Below, piece by piece: positions 40,592-51,053 of a DNA stretch of 64,000 nt. The stretch lies in assembly GCA_950295325.1 (NCBI GenBank), contig OX485803.1:22134001-22198000 (forward strand). The letters are read 5' to 3'. The notes under the pieces were generated by a model. It had not been told where the DNA came from. It searched no databases and was given only the letters and a program-made list of their open reading frames with translations. The translations under genes were made by a program, and so were the position numbers. The stretch's first letter is position 1, and each line of letters starts with the position of its first letter. The stretch is from Polytrichum commune. Its lineage: Eukaryota; Streptophyta; Polytrichopsida; Polytrichales; Polytrichaceae.

Positions 40592-42505
40592 AGTAGTCTG
40601 CCGAGGTTGATGTAAAACATGCTACCATCTAGGATAAAAGAGAAACAAACTGACCTTATTAGGGGACAAACTCACTATTGTCCCATTTTGATTTAATATA
40701 TGTTTGTGCAAGTAGCCATAATTAGAAGATTAAGCTATGATTGATCAAAGTGGAGAAAGAATGCACTTTAAAATGTGTATGTGTTTCGAATGATAAAAGT
40801 TTATGAATGAGAGTAAGAATCAAATACTAGGAGATAATGGCTTGTGTAGTATAAGAATGATAGTGATAAAGAGTGAAAGAGTGAAATAAGACATTGAGTT
40901 GTGGAACAAACGATAATTTGATACAAATCAAAGAAGAATGACCAATAAAAAACCAAAATACAAGACATAGAAATCAACAGAGCGGGTCAGGGATTCCCAC
41001 GTTTTTTAGTCGATAGCCTAAAAATAATTTGGAAGAGACAAGAAGAACAAAGGAATTTTTTTGAAACTGAGACGTTTAAGTAGCAATACCAAACTGTGCA
41101 GAAATAAGAATATATTCAATAGAATGGAAGCCAAAGACCATTGCCATATGATAATGTCGTGTATAAAAAAAATGCAATGGCCATAACCCAAAACTACCAA
41201 GAGCATGTGAGAGATGAGGTGAGGAAGAGACAAAAGATGCAAGTCAAGACATTAGTTTAGAAGGGTTGTTATGGGAGATGAAGGAGTCAAACTCATGATG
41301 AGTAACCCTTAACATCGCAAGGATAGAAGTGCAAGAGGAGTTGTAGGAGGCTAGGGTGATTAGTGGTCTAGATTTGATGGGCTATAGTCCTAGAGACGAA
41401 ATGAAGATTTGTAGATTTAATTGAATATACATTCCATTTCAATGATGTGATGAGTATCATGCTATTTGAGCTTTATGATTGCCACATATATAACATATAT
41501 GTGTATTTACCTTGGATGTTTGTAGGAATTGCAACCTAAGATGCTATATGTGCATGATGACAAGTCCAGAACTAGTTCGTAACAAGAACATAAAGAGAAT
41601 TAAAAGAAGGATTAAATCTTTTAGCAATACAATTTGGTTTATGATTGATGAGATTAATATATCATCCTAATTAAGGAAGAAGGCACTAATCCTTAGAGGA
41701 TGAAATTCCTTTGGATGATTATGACCACATGTGACAAATACTATTGGCCAAGCTAAACGAGCTTCACGTCAAACTTTGAAGCGTTTCATTAAAAAATTTG
41801 GAGTCTTCATGTAGGATAGACTCACACAATGCTGAAAGAAAGACAAATGAACATTAAAAGGGAAACTAATAAATAATGAACCTGTCAAATGAGAATGAAA
41901 AGGCAAGAGCGCCGGATTGTTACACCAATGTGACATTATTCCTTATGGAGGTTGCTTAATCAAAGATTAGATATTTCCAAGACATTCTTGTTGGAATTAA
42001 ATTTCTGGAAGGATTAGAGGAGTTTAGTCTTGGATAATGTCCTAATGACAATATGTGTTGCGTGATGGGGAGCAAAGGAAAGTGGGGCCTGGACTAGCCA
42101 AAAGTGTTTAGTATGTGGTGGATGATGATTGGAATTAATCTTTCCAAGGATAAGGTGTTAGCCTTGGAGAAGGTCGGGTTCCAACTACAAAAAAAGATGG
42201 CATTATCGACGCAACGCAAACATTCAACAATCAATACAAGAAAAATGAGTGTTAATAGAATAATGCTTTAACATTTTGATGTTAAATGGATTGATGATTC
42301 ACATAATTTCGGAAAACATGTAAATATTGACAACATGATGAAATGTTTGTTAGTTAACCACAAACAATCATGAGAAGATTGCGCATAGGGAAATGAAAGT
42401 CCACCAAAGATATAATTGATCCAAGGGTAGGTGGACTTTGATGGGAAAAAATGATTCTCATGTATCCTTCGAGGATCATTTAAAAACATGGCAATTAGTG
42501 GAAGC
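40592..42505. other. Non-coding DNA between R2 and the NLR2 LRR tail
   Basis: 40,592-41,304 is present only in copy 2; 41,305-42,500 matches 12,498-13,680. A 74-residue minus-strand frame at 41,242-41,018 is hydrophobic and not recognised. No supported gene. Confidence 0.4.
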
Positions 42506-44333
42506 TAGTTCTTGCAAAGATATAAAAACACAGCTTAATCCAAAAGGAAACTCCTTGAATGCCTCACGTGCTTGCATGACAAGTTCTCTAGGACTCATCA
42601 AGCCACCAAATCCTCCATGTATCTCCCTCAAAAACCGGCATGCAGAGATATACAATCTCCAACATTGAGAGGTTGCTTAATCCAAGAGGAAACTCCTTCA
42701 GTGCCTCACATGGTTGCAAGTGAAGTTTCTTGAGACTCTTCCAACAACAAAATCCTTCCCATGTCTCCTTCAAAGACCTTGATTTAGAGAAATTCAATTC
42801 CTCCAACGTTGAGACGTTGCTAAATCCAAGATGAGCTCCTCCGATGCAACACATTCCCACATAACAAGTATCTCATATTTGTCAGGCCATTAAATCCTTC
42901 CAGTATCTAATTCAAAGACTAGTATGCAAAGAAATCTTGTTCCTCCAACAATGAGTGGTTCCATAGTCCAAAATGAAACTCCTCCAATGCCTCACATGCT
43001 TGCAAGACAAGCTTAATGAGGTTCATCTAAATCCTTCCAATATCTCCTTGAAAGACATGAATTTAGAGAAATCCAATTCCTGCAACCTTGATATGTTGTT
43101 TAATCCAAGAGGAATGTCCTCCAATGCCTCACATTCCCATGTGTCAAATATCTTGAGAGACATCAAACCACCAAATCCTTCCGGTATCCCCTTTAAAGAC
43201 CGGCATACAGAGAAATTCAATTCCTGCAACAATGAAAAGTTGTTTTATCCAAGAGGAAACTTCTGCAATGCCTCACATTCCCACATGTCAAGTTTCTTGA
43301 GACTTCTCAAACCACTAAATCCTTCACGTATCCCCTTCAAAGACCGGCGTTTAGAGTAATTCAATTCCACCAACGTTGAGAAGGTTATTTAATATAAAGG
43401 AAACTTCTCCAATGCCTCACATGCTTGCATGAAGAGTTTTTTGAGACTCGTGAAACTACCAAATCCTCCCGGTAACTCCTTCAACGACCAACATCTAGGG
43501 AAATTCAATTCTTCCAACATTCACGGTTGCTTAATCCAAGAGGGAACTCCTCCAATGCCTCACATTCCCACATGTCATGTTTCTTAAGACTTGTCAAAAC
43601 ACCAAATCCTTCGGGTATCCCCATCAAAGACCGGCATTTAGAGAAATCCAATTCCTCCAACTTTGAGAGCTTATTTAATCCAAGAGGAAACTCCTCCAAT
43701 GCCTCACATTCCCACATGTCAAGTTTCTTGAGACTTGTCAAACCACCAAATCCTTGAGTTATCATCTTTACACACCGGCATTTAGAGAAATCCAATTCCT
43801 CCAACAATAAGAGGTTGTTTAATTCAACAGGAAACTCTTCCAATGCCTCACATTCCCACATGTGAAGTTTCTTGAGACTTGTCAAACCACCGAATCCTTC
43901 GGGTATCCCCTTTAAAGACCGGCATTTAGAGAAATCTAATTCCTCCAACCTTGAGAGGTTGTTTAATCCAAGAGGAAACTCCTCCAATGCCTCACATTCC
44001 CACATGTCACGTTTCTTGAGACCCGTCAAGCCACCAAATCCTTCGGGTATCCCCTTTAACGACCGACATAAAGAGAAATTCAATTCCTCCAACCTTGGGA
44101 GGTTGTTTAATCCAAGAGGAAACTCCTCCAATGCCTCACATGCTTGCATATCAAGTTTCTTGAGACTTGTCAAACCACCAAATCCTTCGGGTATCCTCTT
44201 TAAAGACCGGCATATAGTGAAATCCAATTCCTCCAATGATGAGAGGTTGTTTGATCCAATAGGAAACTCCTCCAATGCCTCACATGCTTGCATGACGAGC
44301 TTCTTGAGACTCTTCAAGCCACCAAATCCTTCC
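42506..44333 (-). pseudogene. Stranded 3' part of the NLR2 LRR array
   Basis: Continuation of the LRR exon beyond the foldback element. 44,333-43,505 is open (about 11 repeats of 24 residues). From 43,500 to 42,506 the repeats are diverged with several stops. Because NLR2 translation now stops at 44,441 inside the foldback element, this stretch is at most 3' untranslated sequence. The open part shows the truncation is recent compared with the decay further down. Confidence 0.75.
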
Positions 44334-44497
44334 AACACCATATTCGAAATTTTGGGAAAATTCCATGATTTTGGGAAAATACAGTTTAGGTTGAGTCGAC
44401 CTAAAATGTACCCACTAGGTACATTTTAGGTCGACTCCACCTAAACTGTCATCAAATTGGCAGACTGGAAATCTCCCAAAATTTCGAATATGGTGTT
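44334..44497. mobile_element. 164-bp foldback MITE in the NLR2 LRR exon
   Basis: Ends AACACCATATTCGAAATTTT and its inverse, with a second inverted core (TTTAGGT...GTCGACCTAAAATGTACC / GGTACATTTTAGGTCGAC...ACCTAAA) around CACTA, so the whole element can fold on itself. Flanked by TTCC at 44,330-44,333 and 44,498-44,501. Removing the element and one TTCC restores the repeat frame. It supplies a new C-terminus and the stop codon to NLR2. Confidence 0.85.
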
Positions 44498-47400
44498 TTC
44501 CGGTACCTGCTTCAACGATCGACATCCAAGGAAATTCAATTCCTCCAATGTTGAGAGGTTGTTTAATCCAAGAGGGAACTCCACCAATGCCTCACATTCC
44601 CACATGTCAAGTTCCTTGAGACTTGTCAAACCACCAAATCCTTCGGGTATCCCCTTCAAAGAGCGGCACTTAGAGAAATCCAATTCCTCCAACCTTGAGA
44701 GGTTGTTTAACCCAAGAGGAAACTCCTCCAATGCCTCACATGCTCGCATTTCAAGTTTCTTGAGACTTTTCAAACCACCAAATCCTTCTGGTATCCTCTT
44801 TACACACTGGCATTTAGAGAAATTCAAGTCTTGCAACAATGAGAGATTGTTTAATCCAAGAGGGAACTCCTCCAATGCCTCACATTCCGACATGTCCAGT
44901 TTCTTAAGACTTGTCAAACCACCAAATCCTTCGGGTATCCCTTTTAACGACCGACATATAGAGAAATCCATTTCCTCTAGCCTTGAGAGGTTGTTTAATC
45001 CAAGGGGAAACTCCTCCAATGCCTCACATGCTTGCATGTCAAGTTTCTTGAGACTTGTTAAACCACCAAATCCTTCAAGTATCCCCTTTAAAGACCGGCA
45101 TTTGGAGAAATCCAATTCCTCCAACGTTGAGAGGTTGTTTAATCCACGAGGAAATTCCTCCAATGCCTCACATTCCCACATGTCAAGTTTCTTGAGACTT
45201 GTCAAACCACCAAATCCTTCGGGTATCCCCTTTAACGACCGACATAAAGAGAAATCCAGTTCCTCTAGCCTTGAGAAGTTATTTAATCCAAGAGGAAACT
45301 CCTCCAATGCCTCACATGCTTGCATGTCAAGTTTCTTGAGACTTCTCAAACCACCAAGTCCTTCGGGTATCCGCTTCAAAGAGCGACATATAGAAAAATC
45401 CAATTCCTCCAATGATGAGAGGTTGTTTAATCCAGGAGGAAACTCCTCCAATGCCTCACATGCTTGCATGTCAAGTTTCTTGAGACTTGTCAAACCACCA
45501 AATCCTTCGGGTATTCCCTTTAAAGACCGGCACTTGGAGAAATTTAATTCTTCCAACGTTGAGAGGTTGTTTAATCCAAGAGGAAACTCCTCCAATGCCT
45601 CAAATTCTTGCATGACGAGCTTCTTGAGACTTGTCAAACCACCCAATCCTTCGGGTATCCCCATTAAAGACCGGCACTTAGAGAAATTTAATTCTTCCAA
45701 CCTTGAGAGGTTGTTCAATCCAAGAGGAAACTCCTCCAATGCCTCACATTCCCACATGTCAAGTTCCTTGAGACTTGTCAAACCACCAAATCCTTCGGGT
45801 ATCCCCTTTAAAGAACGACATATAGAGAACCTCAATTCCTGCAACGTTGAGAGCTTGTTTAATCCAAGGGGAAACTCCTCCAATGCCTCACATTCCCACA
45901 TGTCAAGTTTCTTGAGACTTGTCAAACCACCAAATCCTTCCGGTATCCCCTTTAAAGACTGGCATTTAGAGAAATTTAATTCCTCCAACCTTGAAAGGTT
46001 GTGTAATCCAAGAGGAAACTCCTCCAATGCCTCACATGCTTGCAGGACGAGCTTCTTGAGACTTGTCAAACCACCAAATCCTTCGGGTATCCCCTTTAAC
46101 GACCGACATATAGAGAAATCCAATTCCTCTAGCCTTGAGAGGTTGTTTAATCCAAGAGGAAACTCCTCCAATGCCTGACATGCTTGCATGACGAGCTTCT
46201 TGAGACTTGTCAAACCACCCAATCCTTCAGGTATCCCCATTAAAGACCGGCACTTAGAGAAATTTAATTCTTCCAACCTTGAGAGGTTGTTCAATCCAAG
46301 AGGAAACTCCTCCAATGCCTCACATTCCCACATGTCAAGTTTCTTGAGACTTGTCAAACCACCAAATCCTTCGGGTATCCCTTTTAACGACCGACATAAA
46401 GAGAAATTCAATTCCTCCAACCTTGGGAGGTTGTTTAATCCAAGAGGAAACTCCTCCAATGCCTCACATGCTTGCATGACGAGCTTCTTGAGACTCGTCA
46501 AGCCACCAAATCCTTCCGGTACCTGCTTCAACGATCGACATCCAGGGAAATTCAATTCCTCCAATGTTGAGAGGTTGTTTAATCCAAGAGGAAACTCCTC
46601 CAATGCCTCACATTCCCACATGTCAAGTTTCTTGAGACTTATCAAACCACCAAATCCTTCGGGTATCCCGTTTAACGACCGACATACAGAGAAATCCAAT
46701 TCCTCCAACCTTGGGAGGTTATTTAATCCAAGAGGAAACTCTTCCAATGCGTCACATGCTTTCATATCAAGTTTCTTGAGACTTGTCAAACCACCAAATC
46801 CTTCGGGTATCGCCTTCAAAGAGTGGCATTTAGAGAAATCCAATTCCTCCAACCTTGAGAGGTTGTTTAACCCAAGAGGAAACTCCTCCAATGCCTCACA
46901 TGCTCGCATTTCAAGTTCCTTGAGACTTTTCAAACCACCAAATCCTTCTGGTATCGTCTTTACACACCGGCATTTAGAGAAATTCAAGTCCTCCAACGAT
47001 GAGAGGTTGTTTAATCCAAGCGGAAACTCCTCCAATGCCTCACATTCCCACATGTCAAGTTTCTTAAGACTTGTCAAACCACCAAATCCTTCGGGTATCC
47101 CCTTAAGAGACCGGCATTTAGAGAAATCCAATTCCTCCAACCTTGATAGGTTGTTTAATCCAGGAGGAAACTCTTCCAATGCCTCACATTCCCACATGTC
47201 AAGTTCCTTGAGACTTGTCAAACCACCAAATCCTTCGGGTATACCCTTTAAAGAACGACATATAGAGAACCTCAATTCCTGCAACGTTGAGAGCTTGTTT
47301 AATCCAAGGGGAAACTCCTCCAATGCCTCACATTCCCACATGTCAAGTTTCTTGAGACTTGTCAAACCACCAAATCCTTCCGGTATCCCCTTTAAAGACC

Positions 47401-49714
47401 GGCATTTGGAGAAATCCAATTCCTCCAACGTTGAGAGGTTGTTTAATCCACGAGGAAACTCCTCCAATGCCTCACATTCCCACATGTCAAGTTTCTTGAG
47501 ACTTGTCAAACCACCAAATCCTTCCGGTATCCCCTTTAAAGACCGGCATTTGGAGAAATCCAATTCCTCCAACGTTGAGAGGTTGTTTAATCCACGAGGA
47601 AACTCCTCCAATGCCTCACATTCCCACATGTCAAGTTTCTTGAGACTTGTCAAACCACCAAATCCTTCGGGTATCCCCTCTAACGACCGACATATAGAGA
47701 AATCCAATTCCTCTAGCCTTGAGAGGTTGATTAATCCAAGAGGAAACTCCTCCACTGCCTCACATGCTTGCATGTCAAGTCTCTTGAGACTTCTCAAACC
47801 ACCAAATCCTTCGGGTATCCGCTTCAAAGAGCGACATATAGAGAAATCCAATTCCTCCAATGATGAGAGGTTGTTTAATCCAGGAGGAAACTCCTCCAAT
47901 GCCTCACATGCTTGCATGTCAAGTTTCTTGAGACTTGTCAAACCACCAAATCCTTCGGGTATTCCCTTTAAAGACCGGCACTTGGAGAAATTTAATTCTT
48001 CCAACGTTGAGAGGTTGTTTAATCCAAGAGGAAACTCCTCCAATGCCTCAAATTCTTGCATGACGAGCTTCTTGAGACTTGTCAAACCACCCAATCCTTC
48101 GGGTATCCCCATTAAAGACCGGCACTTAGAGAAATTTAATTCTTCCAACCTTGAGAGGTTGTTCAATCCAAGAGGAAACTCCTCCAATGCCTCACATTCC
48201 CACATGTCAAGTTCCTTGAGACTTGTCAAACCACCAAATCCTTCGGGTATCCCCTTTAAAGAACGACATATAGAGAACCTCAATTCCTGCAACGTTGAGA
48301 GCTTGTTTAATCCAAGGGGAAACTCCTCCAATGCCTCACATTCCCACATGTCAAGTTTCTTGAGACTTGTCAAACCACCAAATCCTTCCGGTATCCCCTT
48401 TAAAGACTGGCATTTAGAGAAATTTAATTCCTCCAACCTTGAAAGGTTGTGTAATCCAAGAGGAAACTCCTCCAATGCCTCACATGCTTGCAGGACGAGC
48501 TTCTTGAGACTTGTCAAACCACCAAATCCTTCAGGTATCCCCTTTAACGACCGACATATAGAGAAATCCAATTCCTCTAGCCTTGAGAGGTTGTTTAATC
48601 CAAGAGGAAACTCCTCCAATGCCTGACATGCTTGCATGACGAGCTTCTTGAGACTTGTCAAACCACCCAATCCTTCAGGTATCCCCATTAAAGACCGGCA
48701 CTTAGAGAAATTTAATTCTTCCAACCTTGAGAGGTTGTTCAATCCAAGAGGAAACTCCTCCAATGCCTCACATTCCCACATGTCAAGTTTCTTGAGACTT
48801 GTCAAACCACCAAATCCTTCGGGTATCCCTTTTAACGACCGACATAAAGAGAAATTCAATTCCTCCAACCTTGGGAGGTTGTTTAATCCAAGAGGAAACT
48901 CCTCCAATGCCTCACATGCTTGCATGACGAGCTTCTTGAGACTCGTCAAGCCACCAAATCCTTCCGGTACCTGCTTCAACGATCGACATCCAGGGAAATT
49001 CAATTCCTCCAATGTTGAGAGGTTGTTTAATCCAAGAGGAAACTCCTCTAATGCTTCACATTCCCACATGTCAAGTTTCTTGAGACTTATCAAACCACCA
49101 AATCCTTCCGGTATCCCATTTAAAGACCGGCATTTAGAGAAATCCAATTCCTCCAACGATGAGAGGTTGTTTAAACGAATGGGAAGGTGTTGTAAATTAT
49201 GACAAACCCTTATGGAAAGAATTTTGAGACATGTCAATGTGCTTAATTGTTCCGGTATGTTTTGAAATCCATCGCATCTACATATGTACAGTTCTTCCAA
49301 GTTTTTGATGTGATCAATTCCGTGTAGAAAGTTCTCCAAATTTTTGCAGTCTAAGAGGGTTAGTTGTCGTAATGATATCATACTCAAATATTCACAAGAA
49401 ATCGATGCCAAGAAATTACAATTGATTACTTCAAGTACTTGCAATTGATGAAGATGTTGTCGAAAAATGTTGAAAAACTTGTGGATGGAAGAATTTCTTT
49501 GCATTGAAGACTCAATCTCTTGGGTTGAAAAGTGGACCTTTAACCATCTAAGGTTAGGTGATTCTTCGAGAATGTCCGAAAGTAGGTCAATATTTTCACA
49601 AAATCCAACATGGAGTATCCGAAGATTTTCCATTCTTTTGACTTCCAAATCTTCTTCATACATTGGTTTGTGTTCCAACTTTGTAAATGTAAGTCCTTGG
49701 ACAAGTTCAATCCC
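44441..49714 (-). CDS. NLR2 exon 3: giant leucine-rich-repeat domain
   Basis: 1757 codons open from the acceptor (GCACATGTAG|GGGATT at 49,715) to a stop at 44,441. After about 200 residues of less regular repeats (CENIDLLSDIL, LQVLEVINCNFLASI) come about 64 repeats of 24 residues in alternating pairs: LEELDFSKCRSLKGIPEGFG and LTSLKKLDMWECEALEEFPL. The paired period is 144 bp. Blocks 45,100-46,650 and 47,550-49,100 are nearly identical at 2448 bp (17 x 144) spacing, and other blocks repeat at 2160 bp (15 x 144). The last 18 residues come from the foldback MITE. Such domains normally sense ligand and hold the NB-ARC inactive; this array is far longer than the roughly 10-30 repeats usual for plant NLRs. 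Confidence 0.9.
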   Translation of the reverse strand, partial: GIELVQGLTFTKLEHKPMYEEDLEVKRMENLRILHVGFCENIDLLSDILEESPNLRWLKVHFSTQEIESSMQRNSSIHKFFNIFRQHLHQLQVLEVINCNFLASISCEYLSMISLRQLTLLDCKNLENFLHGIDHIKNLEELYICRCDGFQNIPEQLSTLTCLKILSIRVCHNLQHLPIRLNNLSSLEELDFSKCRSLNGIPEGFGGLISLKKLDMWECEALEEFPLGLNNLSTLEELNFPGCRSLKQVPEGFGGLTSLKKLVMQACEALEEFPLGLNNLPRLEELNFSLCRSLKGIPEGFGGLTSLKKLDMWECEALEEFPLGLNNLSRLEELNFSKCRSLMGIPEGLGGLTSLKKLVMQACQALEEFPLGLNNLSRLEELDFSICRSLKGIPEGFGGLTSLKKLVLQACEALEEFPLGLHNLSRLEELNFSKCQSLKGIPEGFGGLTSLKKLDMWECEALEEFPLGLNKLSTLQELRFSICRSLKGIPEGFGGLTSLKELDMWECEALEEFPLGLNNLSRLEELNFSKCRSLMGIPEGLGGLTSLKKLVMQEFEALEEFPLGLNNLSTLEELNFSKCRSLKGIPEGFGGLTSLKKLDMQACEALEEFPPGLNNLSSLEELDFSICRSLKRIPEGFGGLRSLKRLDMQACEAVEEFPLGLINLSRLEELDFSICRSLEGIPEGFGGLTSLKKLDMWECEALEEFPRGLNNLSTLEELDFSKCRSLKGIPEGFGGLTSLKKLDMWECEALEEFPRGLNNLSTLEELDFSKCRSLKGIPEGFGGLTSLKKLDMWECEALEEFPLGLNKLSTLQELRFSICRSLKGIPEGFGGLTSLKELDMWECEALEEFPPGLNNLSRLEELDFSKCRSLKGIPEGFGGLTSLKKLDMWECEALEEFPLGLNNLSSLEDLNFSKCRCVKTIPEGFGGLKSLKELEMRACEALEEFPLGLNNLSRLEELDFSKCHSLKAIPEGFGGLTSLKKLDMKACDALEEFPLGLNNLPRLEELDFSVCRSLNGIPEGFGGLISLKKLDMWECEALEEFPLGLNNLSTLEELNFPGCRSLKQVPEGFGGLTSLKKLVMQACEALEEFPLGLNNLPRLEELNFSLCRSLKGIPEGFGGLTSLKKLDMWECEALEEFPLGLNNLSRLEELNFSKCRSLMGIPEGLGGLTSLKKLVMQACQALEEFPLGLNNLSRLEELDFSICRSLKGIPEGFGGLTSLKKLVLQACEALEEFPLGLHNLSRLEELNFSKCQSLKGIPEGFGGLTSLKKLDMWECEALEEFPLGLNKLSTLQELRFSICRSLKGIPEGFGGLTSLKELDMWECEALEEFPLGLNNLSRLEELNFSKCRSLMGIPEGLGGLTSLKKLVMQEFEALEEFPLGLNNLSTLEELNFSKCRSLKGIPEGFGGLTSLKKLDMQACEALEEFPPGLNNLSSLEELDFSICRSLKRIPEGLGGLRSLKKLDMQACEALEEFPLGLNNFSRLEELDFSLCRSLKGIPEGFGGLTSLKKLDMWECEALEEFPRGLNNLSTLEELDFSKCRSLKGILEGFGGLTSLKKLDMQACEALEEFPLGLNNLSRLEEMDFSICRSLKGIPEGFGGLTSLKKLDMSECEALEEFPLGLNNLSLLQDLNFSKCQCVKRIPEGFGGLKSLKKLEMRACEALEEFPLGLNNLSRLEELDFSKCRSLKGIPEGFGGLTSLKELDMWECEALVEFPLGLNNLSTLEELNFLGCRSLKQVPENTIFEILGDFQSANLMTV

Positions 49715-49871
49715 CTACATGTGCAACAAAAATATGTGAGTTCACATACAAAATACTATCTTTGATAAAAATAAATTCCAAAATTCCAAAATATACAGCT
49801 TGTAAATGTATTAATTTTTTGTGAAGAAGTTAGTACTACACATTAATCTCCAGAACGCTCAAACCACATAC
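49715..49871 (-). other. NLR2 intron 2
   Basis: 157 bp with donor AAAAG|GTATGTGG and acceptor TTGCACATGTAG|GGG; phase 0, both flanking frames join. Confidence 0.85.
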
Positions 49872-50927
49872 CTTTTGATTACAATGGTTGGCAAATGTAG
49901 GGTAACATAAATCCAAGATTCGAGTTCCCGCAAATTTATCATGTTCTGTTATCATACGACCCATATCACGTAGTTGATCGTGCATGTCAAGAACACCATT
50001 GTCGTGCACCTTCACCAACGACTTGTTTTGAATGCTTGCCAAGATTTCTTGGGCAATGTTGATATCTTCATCCAATTTTCTAAGGGATATTCTTTCATAA
50101 AGATCATCAAGATAAACATCTTTTTGAAAGAAACATGCTATGTCTAGAAACATGTTCTTCTCTTGATCGTTCAACTTCTCAAAGCTAATCTTCAACGTTT
50201 CCCAAATTTTCTTATCATGATTTCCATCATGTCTTGCCCTCAACAACCTTTGCAATGTTCGCTCCCATATTCTTAATCGTTTCTCCCCTTGCATGCATAT
50301 GCCCATCACCTTCAAACTCAAAGGAAGTCCACAACATGCATCCACAATCTTTTCAACTACATGTTTCAAATATGGTGAACATGATTGGTCAGTCCCAAAG
50401 GCATGCATTAAAAATAGCTCCATAGGTTGGTTCCCATCAAGGGTTTGCATGTCCACTTTACCGGCCTTGGGGACGTGATGTTCCAATGAGCTCCATTCAC
50501 GCGAGCTTGTGATCAACTTATGACTACCATCAACATCGTTGTACATGCTATCCAAGAGTTGATGTAGTTGATTTGATGTGCTCACATCGTCTACCACAAT
50601 AAGAATTCTCTTTGTTTTTTGAATATCTCTCAACATTTCTCGTGCCTCTTTCAATGATTTTGGTTGAGATGGCAAGTCTTGCATATCTTTTGACCGGTGC
50701 TTGAGTGAAACCTTACATTTTTCGTCCTTCAAGTCACTCACAAAACATGTGGCATCGAATTGGTGAGAGATGTGGTCACTCAAAGCCTGAGCCAACGTTG
50801 ACTTGCCAATTCCGCCCATGCCCACAATTCCTAGCCTACCAACGGTTTGAAGTTGCTTTTCCAATTGGAATATTTTGTCTTGGACTCCAATCAATTTAGA
50901 ACTTCCTTTCTTGTTGTTGTTGAAGTC
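49872..50927 (-). CDS. NLR2 exon 2: NB-ARC domain
   Basis: 352 codons, phase 0 at both ends. NB-ARC ATPase/nucleotide switch of an intracellular immune receptor. P-loop GMGGIGKST at exon residues 36-44. Kinase-2 RILIVVDDVS. The RNBS-B-like segment is SHKLITSSREWS. GLPL motif is CCGLPLSLKVMG. An LDIACFF motif is present, and the MHD motif lies in VLDMHDQLRDMGRMI. All key motifs are intact, unlike NLR1. The LDIACFF and MHDQLRDMGR wording resembles TIR-class NB-ARCs more than CC-class ones. ADP/ATP exchange would trigger signalling through the N-terminal module encoded by exon 1. Confidence 0.92.
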
Positions 50928-51053
50928 CTACAAAAATTTCAACATCTCAAAAGTAAGTGATGATCGAATGATGTGTCTAAAGAGGTGTTTTGAATTTTAT
51001 GAATTGAATTGAAATCTCTTGCGTGTGATTCATAATTTCAAAAGCACACTTAC
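50928..51053 (-). other. NLR2 intron 1
   Basis: 126 bp with donor ATGAAG|GTAAGTGTG and acceptor TTTTTGTAG|GACTTC; phase 0. Confidence 0.88.

Noticed and set aside
44457..49202. Very long plus-strand frames (573, 812 and 188 codons) opposite the NLR2 LRR exon
   Set aside because: They are the antisense of a 144-bp repeat that happens to lack stops in that frame; repetition multiplies the open length. The minus strand has the splice sites, motifs and LRR consensus.
44330..49714. CRISPR-like regularly spaced repeats
   Set aside because: The regularity is coding LRR periodicity in a plant genome; there are no spacers.
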